Below the pieces are notes generated by a model. The model had not been told where the DNA came from and ran no database searches. It saw only the letters and a program-made list of their open reading frames with translations. A stretch of 64,000 bases of DNA from Paenibacillus melissococcoides. Lineage in GTDB: Bacteria > Bacillota > Bacilli > Paenibacillales > Paenibacillaceae. Position numbers and translations under genes: made by a program. Positions 1 to 8,680 of this stretch are shown here, piece by piece (the first letter of the stretch is position 1; each line of letters opens with the position of its first letter). The stretch is from contig CALYLO010000007.1 of NCBI GenBank assembly GCA_944800085.1, forward strand, positions 235,001 through 299,000. Reading direction: 5' to 3'.

Positions 1-1733
1 GAGCGAACAGATGGGAAATATGCCGATGGCCCAGTTCCACCTCATCGACATCCTCCGCCCATTCGAGAAGCTGCCCTTCCCGGCCAACTCGATGCAGAGG
101 CAGACGACTCAATGCCCCCTGCACCCGTTCGCGGAACGCCTCTTCCTCCGTTCGGCCTTCGCTTGCCTCAAGACAGGCTTGGAACAGCGCCCGCATGATT
201 TGCGTATCCATAGACGGACCCATACCTAATGTACCTTGATGCCCGTTCGGCAGTCGGTAACGGTTTTCAGGCGAGATTGAAGGAGACGTGACCCATTCTC
301 CCTGCTTATTTTCCACCAGATAGTCCAGCAGAAAGAGCGCGGCATCCTTCATAACGGGATAAGCCCGCTCGCGCAAAAACGCTTCGTCTCCCCCATAACG
401 ATAATGCTCCCACGCATGCAGCGCCAGCCAGGCTCCGCCCATCGGCCAGAAGGTGGCAGACACGACATCGCTTACCGGAGCGGTGTCCGCCCATAAGTTA
501 GTCGCATGATGCGCCACGAATCCGTCCGCACCGTACAGGAGAGCTGCCGTTCGCCGCCCGTTGGTACGCAGCCGCTCCAGCAGATCGAACACCGGCTCAT
601 GGCATTCCGCCAGATTGGCCGCTTCAGCCGGCCAGTAATTCATTTGCAGATTAATATTGAGATGAAAATCCGACTCCCACGGCGGTGTGACATGCGGGTT
701 CCAGATTCGTTGCAAATTGGCGGGCAGCGTCCCGGGCCGGGAGCTCCCCATCAGCAAGTAACGTCCATATTGAAAGAATAGGGCGAACAATCCGGGATCA
801 GCCAGCCCTTGCCGCACCCGCTCCAGCCGTTCATCCGTCGGGAGCTGGCACAGCGTACCCTCCCCCGCCCCGCCCAAGCGGAGTTCGACCCGGTCATACA
901 GGGCGCGGTGGTCCCGCACATGATCAGAGCGGACCTGCTGGTAGCCTTTCACAGCGGCCGCTTCCACCTGGCGCAGGCATGCCTGCAGCGGATTCGATTC
1001 CCGGTAGGTGGTCGCCGCCGCGACATAGACGGTAACCTCATCCGCAGCATCGATAGACAGGCAATCGCCGATAGCCGTCACTTCCCCATTATCGGCAAGC
1101 GCTTTCAGCGCAGCGCAGTAACGAACCCCTCCATCCCCGCACTGCCCCTGCATCGCGATCGTGCCGGATGCGATAACCGTCGTCCCTTCCTCGAAGGAGC
1201 GCCGGTTCAGATACAGGGATAAGGATAACCGCTTCGCGGAGGCCGTCAATCGAAGCGCGATCACTTGATCGGGGACGCTGCTGAACAGCCTCCCGGGAAT
1301 AGACGATGCCGCCGCGGGTATATTCGACCCGGGCGATTCCCTCGGATAAGGACAGCTCCCGCGAATACCCGGACACTTCTCCATCTACTCCATGAAAAAA
1401 CATCTTCAGCTCCCCAAGCGTCTGATAAGGTCCAAAATGCTTCGGCACCGAGGTGAGCGCCAGCCTGGCGATCCGCTCCGCCTCTTCGGGCCTGCCTTCC
1501 AGCAAATACTGCCGGATGACGGGCAGATAGGCAGCGGCATCCGGGTTCTCGCGAGCGGCCGGTCCGCCGTGCCAGACCGAATCTTCATTTAACTGCAAGC
1601 GATCCGAATCCACTCCGCCGAATTGCATGGCCCCCAGGCGCCCGTTCCCTACCGGCAGCGCCTCCGCCCACTGTCCGGCAGGCTGCCGGTACCATAACCG
1701 CTCGACCCGCTGCTCCGTTATGTCTTCCCTCAT
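1..1733 (-). pseudogene. GH95 family glycoside hydrolase (alpha-L-fucosidase type), frameshifted and cut by the window edge
   Basis: The N-terminal 149 or so residues, starting at the ATG at 1733, carry the GH95 entry motif (QPAGQWAEALPVGNGRLGAM, then QLNEDSVWHGGP). Near position 1286 the frame breaks. In the next frame the protein continues without a stop to the window edge, with GH95-like stretches such as NLQRIWNP, NINLQMNYWPAE, SPSISPENRY and, at the very edge, GHRHISHLF. One extra base in the codon after REA explains the break. About 578 codons are visible of a family that usually runs near 750 to 800. GH95 enzymes remove alpha-1,2-L-fucose or alpha-L-galactose from glycans. No signal peptide is evident, so a cytoplasmic enzyme is likely. 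It is a disrupted gene or a sequencing error; the conserved downstream frame means the lesion is recent or artefactual. Confidence 0.8.
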
Positions 1734-1854
1734 ATAACTCCTCCTCGTAAGCCCATCCCGGTCAACCCCCAAACGCAAAGCGCCGGCACCGGAATGAGCC
1801 GGAATACCTTCATCACACGGTGAAAAATACTCTGAGGTGTTATCGGCACCCCCA

Positions 1855-1884
1855 AACATAGCAAACCCGTTTCCAAAATGTCAA
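1855..1884 (-). promoter_or_regulatory. Candidate sigma-A promoter for the GH95 gene
   Basis: On the minus strand TTGACA (1879-1884) and TATGTT (1855-1860) are separated by 18 bases and lie about 120 bases before the GH95 ATG. I see no clear cre site in the leader. Confidence 0.5.
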
Positions 1885-1924
1885 TTTCCATTCCCAGTTT
1901 CTTTTCAAAAAGCCGGCGTTTGTT

Positions 1925-1963
1925 AGACGCAGAAAGACCGGCCCTCCTCGCGGGAGCCGGTCT
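1925..1963 (-). terminator. Intrinsic terminator after lysS
   Basis: Arms AGACCGGC and GCCGGTCT (1935-1963) form an 8-bp stem just past the lysS stop, followed on the minus strand by a short T-rich run. Confidence 0.65.
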
Positions 1964-1979
1964 CCATGGCCGTGCTATA

Positions 1980-3488
1980 TTACGAATTGCCGCGATCGCG
2001 CATATGCGGGAACAGCAGCACATCGCGAATCGAAGGCGAATCGGTCAGCAGCATAACGAGGCGGTCAACCCCGATGCCCAGTCCGCCTGTCGGCGGCATG
2101 CCGTATTCCAGAGCGCGGATGAAGTCGTCATCCATCTCATGCGCCTCGTCGTTGCCATGCTCGCGCTCTTCCAGCTGCGCCTCGAATCTCTTGCGCTGGT
2201 CGATCGGATCGTTCAGCTCTGTGAACGCGTTGGCATGCTCGCGGGCCACGATGAACAATTCGAAGCGATCCGTGAAGCGCGGATCCTGCGCATTTTTCTT
2301 CGCCAACGGAGAGATTTCCACCGGATGACCCGTAATGAAGGTCGGCTGGATCAGCGTCTCTTCCACGAAATGCTCGAAGAAGGCGTTCAAAATATGCCCG
2401 AACGTGAAGTGCTTCTCCACCGGAACTTTGTGCTCCTTGGCCAGCGCATGCGCCTCTTCGTCGGTCATCTGCACCGAGAAGTCGACACCGGTTACTTCCT
2501 TGACCGCGTCAACCATCGACAAGCGGCGCCATTGCGGCGTCAGATCGATATCGTGGCCCTGGTAGCGAATCTGCATCGTGCCAAGCACTTCTTGCGCGAT
2601 ATGCGCGATCATGTTTTCCGTCAGACGCATGATATCTTCATAATCGGCATACGCTTCGTACAGCTCGATCATCGTAAATTCAGGGTTATGGCGGGTAGAA
2701 ATCCCTTCATTGCGGTAGACGCGTCCGATTTCATAGACCTTTTCCAGGCCCCCGACAATGAGACGCTTCAAGTGCAGCTCAATCGCGATCCGCATGTACA
2801 GCGTCATGTCGAGCGCGTTATGATGCGTGATGAACGGCCGCGCCGCAGCGCCGCCCGCGATCGCATGCAGCGTCGGCGTCTCCACTTCCAAATAACCGAG
2901 CGAGTCCAAATAGCGGCGCATCGATTGAATGATGCGGGAGCGCGCGATAAAGGTCTGCTGCACGTCCGGATTCATGATGAGATCGACATAGCGCTGGCGG
3001 TAGCGCAGCTCCACGTCCTTCAAGCCGTGATATTTCTCCGGCAGCGGATAAAGCGACTTGGACAGCACCTCCAAGTCCGTTACCTTCACCGACAGCTCGC
3101 CGGTCTTCGTCTTGAATACCTTGCCGCTGACCCCGATAATATCGCCAAGGTCCAGCATCGTGAACGCCTCATACTTCTCCGCAGGCACCGTATCCTGTCG
3201 AACATAGATCTGCAGGCGGCCGCTCAGATCCTGAATATGGGCGAAGCTCGCCTTGCCCATCTCCCGCTTCGCCATAATGCGTCCGGCCAGACTGACGACA
3301 GCGCCTTCCGTCTCCAGCTCTTCCTTCGTCATGCCGTTATATTTATCCAATACCGCCTTCGCAGTATGCGTGCGGCTATATTTGGCACCGAACGGATCAA
3401 TGCCGAGCTTCCGCAGCTCGTCCAACTTGTTGCGGCGAATCTGTAGCAATTCGCTTAATTCGGTCTCTTGATTGACGACATCCGTCAT
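1980..3488 (-). CDS. lysS: Lysyl-tRNA synthetase, class II
   Basis: Charges tRNA-Lys with lysine in the cytoplasm. The 502-residue protein has an N-terminal OB-fold anticodon-binding domain (about 60-145) and a class II catalytic domain. Motif 2 is seen as VYRNEGISTRHNPEFTMIE, and motif 3 as GGLGIGVDRLVMLLT near the C-terminus. The ATG at 3488 is chosen because AAGGAG lies 8 bases upstream; the longer open frame upstream has no ribosome binding site. Length matches the family (about 500). In B. subtilis lysS directly follows dusB; here greA, with its own promoter and terminator, lies between them. Confidence 0.97.
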   Translation of the reverse strand: MTDVVNQETELSELLQIRRNKLDELRKLGIDPFGAKYSRTHTAKAVLDKYNGMTKEELETEGAVVSLAGRIMAKREMGKASFAHIQDLSGRLQIYVRQDTVPAEKYEAFTMLDLGDIIGVSGKVFKTKTGELSVKVTDLEVLSKSLYPLPEKYHGLKDVELRYRQRYVDLIMNPDVQQTFIARSRIIQSMRRYLDSLGYLEVETPTLHAIAGGAAARPFITHHNALDMTLYMRIAIELHLKRLIVGGLEKVYEIGRVYRNEGISTRHNPEFTMIELYEAYADYEDIMRLTENMIAHIAQEVLGTMQIRYQGHDIDLTPQWRRLSMVDAVKEVTGVDFSVQMTDEEAHALAKEHKVPVEKHFTFGHILNAFFEHFVEETLIQPTFITGHPVEISPLAKKNAQDPRFTDRFELFIVAREHANAFTELNDPIDQRKRFEAQLEEREHGNDEAHEMDDDFIRALEYGMPPTGGLGIGVDRLVMLLTDSPSIRDVLLFPHMRDRGNS

Positions 3489-3662
3489 ACGTTTCACTCC
3501 TTCTATTGCTCCGCCTGTCCGGTTGGCATCGGCCCGTTGCGGATCATTCCATACCGTTATCATAACATGACAAGGACGCCGGGATATAGTCAATGATTGT
3601 GATCGGCCCGGCAGCTTGTCCGTCAACCGCCGGCTGCACCCCGTAACCTATGCCGCACGATG

Positions 3663-3690
3663 AGAAAAAAGCTTCCCTAAAGGAAGCTTT
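3663..3690 (-). terminator. Intrinsic terminator after greA
   Basis: Perfect 9-bp arms AAAGCTTCC and GGAAGCTTT with a 5-base loop, followed by T6 on the minus strand. It lies about 90 bases past the greA stop and separates greA from lysS. Confidence 0.9.
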
Positions 3691-3778
3691 CATCCGTTAT
3701 GTCCCCGTAGCCGCTGCCGGCCAACTGCCGCTATGCTTGCCGACTAGCCGGCTTCATCGCTCTCGCCAGGGTCGCGGC

Positions 3779-4255
3779 TTAGAGCTTGATATCGACGATT
3801 TTGTATTGAATCACGCCTGCTGGAACGCTGACGTCAACCACAGTACCCTTGGCTTTGCCCAAAATCGCCTTGCCTACCGGACTCTCATTCGAAATCCGGT
3901 TCTTCAATGGATCGGATTCCGCCGTACCGACAATGGTATACTCCATCGTATCCCCGAACTCGAGATCCTGAACGATGACGGTGGAGCCGATGCTCACGAT
4001 ATCCGTATCGATCTCGTCGTTGTTGATGATGCGGGCATTGCGAAGCATTTTTTCCAATGTAATGATACGACCCTCAATGAATGCCTGTTCGTTCTTCGCG
4101 TCTTCGTACTCGGAGTTCTCGCTGATGTCCCCGTAGCCGATCGCTATCTTGATTCGTTCCGCCACCTCGCGGCGTTTGACGGATTTGAGATTATCGAGTT
4201 CTTCCTCGAGCTTCTTCAGACCCTCCTGGGTCAGAATGACTTCTTTATCACTCAT
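3779..4255 (-). CDS. greA: Transcript cleavage factor GreA
   Basis: GreA enters the RNA polymerase secondary channel and stimulates cleavage of backtracked RNA. The 158-residue protein has the expected N-terminal coiled coil (about 1-75, with the acidic tip segment GDISENSEYEDAKNEQ) and a C-terminal FKBP-like domain (SPVGKAILGKAKGTVVDV). The start at 4255 is set by AGGAGA 8 bases upstream; an in-frame extension of 57 codons has no family similarity. The gene has its own sigma-A promoter with a leader of roughly 190 bases and its own terminator, so it is probably monocistronic. Confidence 0.96.
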   Translation of the reverse strand: MSDKEVILTQEGLKKLEEELDNLKSVKRREVAERIKIAIGYGDISENSEYEDAKNEQAFIEGRIITLEKMLRNARIINNDEIDTDIVSIGSTVIVQDLEFGDTMEYTIVGTAESDPLKNRISNESPVGKAILGKAKGTVVDVSVPAGVIQYKIVDIKL

Positions 4256-4458
4256 CTTACCGATTCTCCTGTCATGATCATTATTTTCGCATGCGAGCTT
4301 CGGCCGCTCTCGCAGTGGGCGGCGGCTTATCGATGCGAATGCCTTAATCTCATCATATGGCGCCATGGCCACATGATGCCCCCTTCGCGCAGGCTTGTTC
4401 CAGATTCCCAATAGATGCATGGGCACGCATCAGCCCGTAGCTAATTTTCTATTGTTGA

Positions 4459-4487
4459 ATTATATGGGATGATTTTGTAAAAGTCAA
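4459..4487 (-). promoter_or_regulatory. Sigma-A promoter for greA
   Basis: TTGACT (4482-4487) and TATAAT (4459-4464) with a 17-base spacer on the minus strand, giving a leader of roughly 190 bases before greA. The leader (4256-4450) shows no feature that I recognise. Confidence 0.75.
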
Positions 4488-4505
4488 TGAGACGTCCCAC
4501 TGACG

Positions 4506-4519
4506 TGAAAACGCTTTGA
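4506..4519. promoter_or_regulatory. cre-like site (CcpA operator candidate)
   Basis: TGAAAACGCTTTGA fits the cre consensus TGWAANCGNTNWCA except at one of the last bases. It lies about 20 bases upstream of the greA -35 box. An adjacent inverted repeat TGATTCA...TGAATCA follows it. Functional assignment is inference only. Confidence 0.4.
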
Positions 4520-4585
4520 TTCAGGTCCTGTCTTGAATCAACGGAACAGAGCGCTATCAATACCTTTCCATGGTTTCCAATATTG

Positions 4586-4616
4586 ACAAAAATCAGCAGG
4601 GCATCGCGCCCTGCTG
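4586..4616 (-). terminator. Intrinsic terminator after dusB
   Basis: Arms CAGCAGGGC and GCCCTGCTG with a 5-base loop, followed by ATTTTTGT on the minus strand. It closes the folate-dusB transcript. Confidence 0.88.
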
Positions 4617-4627
4617 CATCCGTTCAT

Positions 4628-5620
4628 CTAGTTGACCATACTTTCTGTGGCTCCGATGCCGGCTACATAATCCTCCAGCAGCCGCACCATCTCGTCACGC
4701 CGCGTCTCTTCCATCACCTTGTCCTTGACGCGGGCCGCCCCCGGCAGCCCCTTCAAGTACCAGGCCAGATGCTTGCGCATTTCTCTGACCGCCACCTTCT
4801 CGCCCTTCAACGCAATCAGGCGGTCCATATGGATAATCGCTATGCGCACCTTCTCCTCCGGCGTCGGATCCGGGAGGAGCTTCCCGGTCGTCAAATATTC
4901 GACGGTCCGGTACAGCATCCATGGATTGCCCAAGGCGCCGCGGCCGATCATGACGCCGTCGCATCCCGTCTCATCGAGCATGCGCCGCGCGTCTTCCGGC
5001 GTCGCCACATCGCCGTTCCCGATCACCGGAATCGAGACCGCCTCCTTCACTTGGCGAATGTAGCTCCAATCCGCCTTGCCGGTGTACAACTGCTCGCGCG
5101 TGCGGCCATGCACGCTGACCGCCTGACCGCCTGCGCGCTCGACCGCCTTCGCGTTGTCCACGACATAAATATGCTCGTCATCCCAGCCAATGCGCATTTT
5201 GACGGTAACCGGCTTATCTACGGCATCGACAACCGCCGACACCATCTCGTAAATCTTGTTCGGATCGAGCAGCCAACGCGCGCCCGCATCGCATTTCGTC
5301 ACTTTCGGCACGGGACATCCCATATTGATGTCGATAATATCCGCGTTCGACTCTTTATCGACAATTTTGGCCGCTTCCACCAGCGATTTACGGTCTCCTC
5401 CGAAAATCTGCAGACTGAGCGGCTTCTCCCGATCGTCGACATACAGCATTTCTCTCGTCCGCTCGTTGCCATGGACGAGCGCTTTGTCGCTGACCATCTC
5501 CGCGCAGACGAGGCCGCAGCCGAATTCCTTCGCGATCAGCCGGAACGCCGGATTGCAGACGCCGGCCATCGGCGCCAGCACGACTTGATTTTTCATTTCG
5601 ATGTTGGCGATTTTCAACAC
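4628..5620 (-). CDS. dusB: tRNA-dihydrouridine synthase DusB
   Basis: FMN-dependent reduction of uridines in the tRNA D-loop. The protein has the Dus TIM-barrel signatures LAPMAGVCNPAFR (start), MGCPVPKVTK with the catalytic Cys, GNGDVATPEDARR and GVMIGRGALGNPW (phosphate binding). About 330 residues, normal for DusB. The GTG at 5620 is preferred: AAGGAG is 10 bases upstream, and the first residues then match the usual DusB start (MLKI..IEMKN). The GTG at 5629 would touch the ribosome binding site. It follows yazB and is last in the folate operon, ending at the terminator at 4586-4616. Confidence 0.95.
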   Translation of the reverse strand: MLKIANIEMKNQVVLAPMAGVCNPAFRLIAKEFGCGLVCAEMVSDKALVHGNERTREMLYVDDREKPLSLQIFGGDRKSLVEAAKIVDKESNADIIDINMGCPVPKVTKCDAGARWLLDPNKIYEMVSAVVDAVDKPVTVKMRIGWDDEHIYVVDNAKAVERAGGQAVSVHGRTREQLYTGKADWSYIRQVKEAVSIPVIGNGDVATPEDARRMLDETGCDGVMIGRGALGNPWMLYRTVEYLTTGKLLPDPTPEEKVRIAIIHMDRLIALKGEKVAVREMRKHLAWYLKGLPGAARVKDKVMEETRRDEMVRLLEDYVAGIGATESMVN

Positions 5621-5715
5621 ATCGACCACTCTCCTTTCTCTCGTTATTCTATCGAGTCCACCGTCTCCGCCTCGGGAGCCGGGTATTATGCTAACGGAAA
5701 TGCCAGGATTTCATT

Positions 5716-5931
5716 TTATCGGAAAGAAGGATCAGATGCCAGTTCCTCTTGCGTTACGCCGAGCTCCCCGGCAATGCGCCCCATCGTCGCTTCATCCAGT
5801 CTCCTCCGTCCCCGCTCGATCTCGCCCAGCACGGATACCGACATGCCCAGCCGGTCAGCCAGCTGCTGCTGGGTCAAGCCTCTTAATTTGCGGAAGGCGC
5901 GGATTCGCCGGGCTAACTGAAGCGTGTCCAC
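5716..5931 (-). CDS. yazB: Small XRE-type HTH protein YazB
   Basis: A 71-residue protein consisting of one Cro/C1-type helix-turn-helix (RGLTQQQLADRLGMSVSVLGEIERGRR, about 17-43) and a short tail. It starts with GTG at 5931 and overlaps the folK 3' end by 19 bases, so it is translated within the folate operon. The homologue sits at the same place in B. subtilis; its targets are, as far as I know, undetermined. Context suggests an autonomous small regulator carried with folate genes, but nothing in the sequence shows an operator. Confidence 0.88.
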   Translation of the reverse strand: MDTLQLARRIRAFRKLRGLTQQQLADRLGMSVSVLGEIERGRRRLDEATMGRIAGELGVTQEELASDPSFR

Positions 5932-6422
5932 TTTCGAATATCTTCCTTCCCATCCAGTGTTCCCAGGGCGCGGTGAACGAATGCGTGCAGCCGACTATGT
6001 TCCGGAAGCACGATGTCCGCCATCGGAATGAGCACGAACAGCCGCTCTCCCATCCGCGGGTGAGGCAGCGTCAATTCCGGCGAATCCATCTCGAATCCTT
6101 CCATATATAACAGGTCCAGGTCGATAACGCGGGGCCCCCAGCGAACATCGCGAACCCGTCCCATCTCCAGTTCGGTATCCAGCATGACGCGCAGCAGGTC
6201 CTGCGGCGCCAGCGTACTGGCCACCCGGGCCGCCATATTCAAAAACTGGGGCTGATCCGTGTACCCGACCGGCTCCGTCTCATAAATGTCCGAGCATGCG
6301 GCCACGCGTATCTCGGGATGGGCGTTCAGTTTCGCCAGCGCCTCCCGCAGAGAGTGCTCCCGATCGCCAAGATTGGCTCCGAGCGCAATATAGGCCACAG
6401 CTTCCCGCTTCATCTCATTCAT
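5913..6422 (-). CDS. folK: 6-hydroxymethyl-7,8-dihydropterin pyrophosphokinase
   Basis: Transfers pyrophosphate from ATP to hydroxymethyl-dihydropterin in folate synthesis. The 169-residue protein shows ALGANLGDRE near the N-terminus, the substrate-loop region ETEPVGYTDQPQFLN, and the metal and ATP segment RWGPRVIDLDLLY followed by LPHPRMGERLFVLIPM. The ATG at 6422 overlaps the folB stop region by 8 bases, as in translationally coupled genes; an internal ATG at 6413 is the alternative. Confidence 0.96.
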   Translation of the reverse strand: MNEMKREAVAYIALGANLGDREHSLREALAKLNAHPEIRVAACSDIYETEPVGYTDQPQFLNMAARVASTLAPQDLLRVMLDTELEMGRVRDVRWGPRVIDLDLLYMEGFEMDSPELTLPHPRMGERLFVLIPMADIVLPEHSRLHAFVHRALGTLDGKEDIRKWTRFS

Positions 6423-6822
6423 CCGCAGCCTCCAATTGACGGCTCTCTTCCCGAGCCCGCGTAATGTCTATCGTCACGCCCTGGAAATGAATATCGAACG
6501 GCGGGTGAGGCTTCGTTACCCGCACATGAGCCTCATGAATCGCAGGATAGCCATCCAGCAGCGTCTCGGCGATCCGCTCGGCCAACGCCTCCACGAGCTG
6601 ATACGACTGCTCCTCTACAATCGATTTGACGGAATAGAACAATTCGGCATAATTAATGGAGTCCTCCAGCTTATCCGATTGCCCCGCCTTCTGCAAATCG
6701 ATCTGCAAATCGAGATCGACGATCCAGAGCTGGCCCAGCGCCCGTTCCTCCGTGAACACCCCATGCTTGCCGAAAAACTCCATTCGATGGAGCTGCATCC
6801 GATCCGGCTTTACGACTCTCAT
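6415..6822 (-). CDS. folB: Dihydroneopterin aldolase
   Basis: Converts dihydroneopterin to hydroxymethyl-dihydropterin and glycolaldehyde. The 135-residue protein has the typical FFGKHGVFTEER start with the catalytic region, INYAELF (pterin site) and the C-terminal VTKPHPPFDIHFQGV, which contains the conserved Lys-Pro. AAGGAG precedes the ATG by about 9 bases. It lies between folP and folK in the folate operon. It is slightly longer than the usual 120 residues because of a charged C-terminal tail. Confidence 0.95.
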   Translation of the reverse strand: MRVVKPDRMQLHRMEFFGKHGVFTEERALGQLWIVDLDLQIDLQKAGQSDKLEDSINYAELFYSVKSIVEEQSYQLVEALAERIAETLLDGYPAIHEAHVRVTKPHPPFDIHFQGVTIDITRAREESRQLEAADE

Positions 6823-6861
6823 CGCTTCCGCTCCTTCCCTTCCTTGAATTGCCGCCTGCAG

Positions 6862-7701
6862 TCAGCGGTACAGCACCGCGTCGCACATGCGCGCCGTCCG
6901 CGCGATCGAGGCGACATCATGCACGCGCACGATCTGGCAGCCCTGCGCGATGCCGAGCGCCACCGTCGCCGCCGTTCCTTCCACCACATCGTCGACCGGA
7001 AGCTGCAGCGTATCCCGGATGAACTTCTTGCGGGACGTGCCGAGCAATACCGGATATCCTAACGCGCACAGCTCGTCGAGATGGCTCATCAGGACAAGAT
7101 TGTCCTCCCCGGTCTTGGCGAAGCCGATTCCGGGATCGAGCCAAATCTGGTCGTCCTTTACTCCTGCCGCTTTGGCCAGCTCTACGCTTTCGAGCAGATC
7201 GGCCTTCACCTCTTCGACGAACTGCTCATACCGCCGTTCCGGCCGATTATGCATCAATATGAGAGGACACCCATAGCGGGCGGCGACCTGCGCCATCTCC
7301 GGCTCCTTCTTGCAGCCCCAGATATCATTAATAATATGGGCCCCGGCCTCCAGTGCTTGCCGGGCAACCTCCGCTTTATACGTGTCCACCGAGATCGGCG
7401 CCTGCGGCAGCTCCCGGCGGAGCGCCTCGATGACCGGCAGCACCCGCTCCAGCTCTTCCTCCTGCCCGACGGGATGATGGCCCGGACGGGTCGACTCCCC
7501 GCCGATATCGATAATGTCGGCGCCCGCTTCCAGCATCTCCTCCGCGTGCCGCAGAGCCGCGTCTACACGGTTATACCGCCCGCCGTCCGAGAAGGAATCC
7601 GGGGTCACATTCAATATACCCATAATCAAGGTGCGCTGACCGAGAGTCAAGGCACCGTTCGCCCAACGATAGGTTCGTTGCCGCCATGTCGGCTGCAGCA
7701 T
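6862..7701 (-). CDS. folP: Dihydropteroate synthase
   Basis: Condenses hydroxymethyl-dihydropterin pyrophosphate with p-aminobenzoate; the target of sulfonamides. The TIM-barrel protein shows MGILNVTPDSFSDGG (about 27-41), DIGGESTRPGH (loop 2), ISVDTYKAEVA, NDIWG and the C-terminal VRVHDV. The ATG at 7701 is preferred because the GGAG lies 9 bases upstream, while the ATG at 7710 would touch it; length is then 279 residues. The gene follows pabC and precedes folB, so para-aminobenzoate synthesis and its use are in one operon. Confidence 0.96.
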   Translation of the reverse strand: MLQPTWRQRTYRWANGALTLGQRTLIMGILNVTPDSFSDGGRYNRVDAALRHAEEMLEAGADIIDIGGESTRPGHHPVGQEEELERVLPVIEALRRELPQAPISVDTYKAEVARQALEAGAHIINDIWGCKKEPEMAQVAARYGCPLILMHNRPERRYEQFVEEVKADLLESVELAKAAGVKDDQIWLDPGIGFAKTGEDNLVLMSHLDELCALGYPVLLGTSRKKFIRDTLQLPVDDVVEGTAATVALGIAQGCQIVRVHDVASIARTARMCDAVLYR

Positions 7702-7792
7702 ATTCAACATCTCCGATCTGTCACAAGCTCTTATTCATTAGGTTAAAAGTCAATCATAGACCGCCTACAACTCGTCCTTCATTCGCAGACTG

Positions 7793-8680
7793 TCAAGTAT
7801 GGCGCACCGTAAGGGAGCGGTAAGCGTCCAGCAGCGCGCGTGTGGTGCTTCCGATTCGTCCTCCGCTAACTTCGGCGGCCTGCCCTGTCTCATCCCATAG
7901 CGACGTAATCGGGACGAGCTCCTGCACGGAGGTCGTAATGAAAATTTCGTCTGCCCGCAGCAGGTCATCCCAGCGGTACAGCCCTTCCTCTGCCGCAAGC
8001 CCGCATGCCGTAGACAGCTCCAGCACAGCCCCCCGCGTGATGCCGGGCAGAATGCCCGTGGCAACCTCCGGGGTGCAGAGCCGGCGGCCCTTAACGAAGA
8101 ACAGATTGCTGACGATACCCTCCGCCAGCCATCCTTCCGCCGTCAGCATGCACCCTTCCGCCCCGAGAGGGGCCGACTCATAGCCGGCCAGCTCGCGCTT
8201 GGCGAGAATATTATTCATATAATGGCCCGACTTGAAGCGCCTGTTCCCTTCGGGCCGGTTGCGCGTCAAGCGCAGCCGCTGCAGCGGCTTCCCGTTCGCA
8301 TACAGCGCTTCCGGGACGTCTGGCAGCGGCTTGACCAGGACAATCGTCACCGGGCTGGCGTAATCGCCGCCCGGCAATCCGTAGCCGTTCTCGCCGGCGC
8401 TGACCGTATACCGGACATAGGCCTCTTCCAGATGATTCGCGGCCATGACAGCCCGGATATGGGCCTCGGCCTGCTCCGCTTCGGCTCTCCAGCGGATTCC
8501 CAGCTCCTCGCAGGCGCCGGCCAGCCGCTCCAGATGCCGCTCCAGCAGGAAGGGACGGCCGCCATACGTGCGCATCGTCTCGAACAGGCTCATGCCGTAC
8601 AAAAAGCCGTGGTCCATTACGGAAACCGCGGCTTGATGGCTCGGCACCAGCTCTCCATTCCAACCGATGAAGCCCGTCAT
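7793..8680 (-). CDS. pabC: Aminodeoxychorismate lyase (PLP fold type IV)
   Basis: Releases pyruvate from 4-amino-4-deoxychorismate to give p-aminobenzoate. The 295-residue protein has the fold IV pattern: HGFLYGMSLFETM near the N-terminus, the PLP-lysine region RFKSGHYMNNILAK (about 155-168), EGIVSNLFFV and TGILPGITR. It starts at the ATG at 8680, which overlaps the pabA stop codon as ATGA. A longer frame running to 9022 lies wholly within pabA and is not the gene. Branched-chain aminotransferases share the fold, but pabB-pabA-folP context decides the assignment. Confidence 0.93.
   Translation of the reverse strand: MTGFIGWNGELVPSHQAAVSVMDHGFLYGMSLFETMRTYGGRPFLLERHLERLAGACEELGIRWRAEAEQAEAHIRAVMAANHLEEAYVRYTVSAGENGYGLPGGDYASPVTIVLVKPLPDVPEALYANGKPLQRLRLTRNRPEGNRRFKSGHYMNNILAKRELAGYESAPLGAEGCMLTAEGWLAEGIVSNLFFVKGRRLCTPEVATGILPGITRGAVLELSTACGLAAEEGLYRWDDLLRADEIFITTSVQELVPITSLWDETGQAAEVSGGRIGSTTRALLDAYRSLTVRHT

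Noticed and set aside
306..494. Small minus-strand ORF near the left edge
   Set aside because: It is an alternative frame of the GH95 gene, whose conserved frame is open across this part.
1878..3446. A 522-codon plus-strand frame opposite lysS
   Set aside because: Antisense shadow of the conserved lysS gene; Arg/His/Leu-rich composition and no family resemblance. The same applies to other long plus-strand frames opposite greA, dusB, prs, mfd, nadB and tilS.
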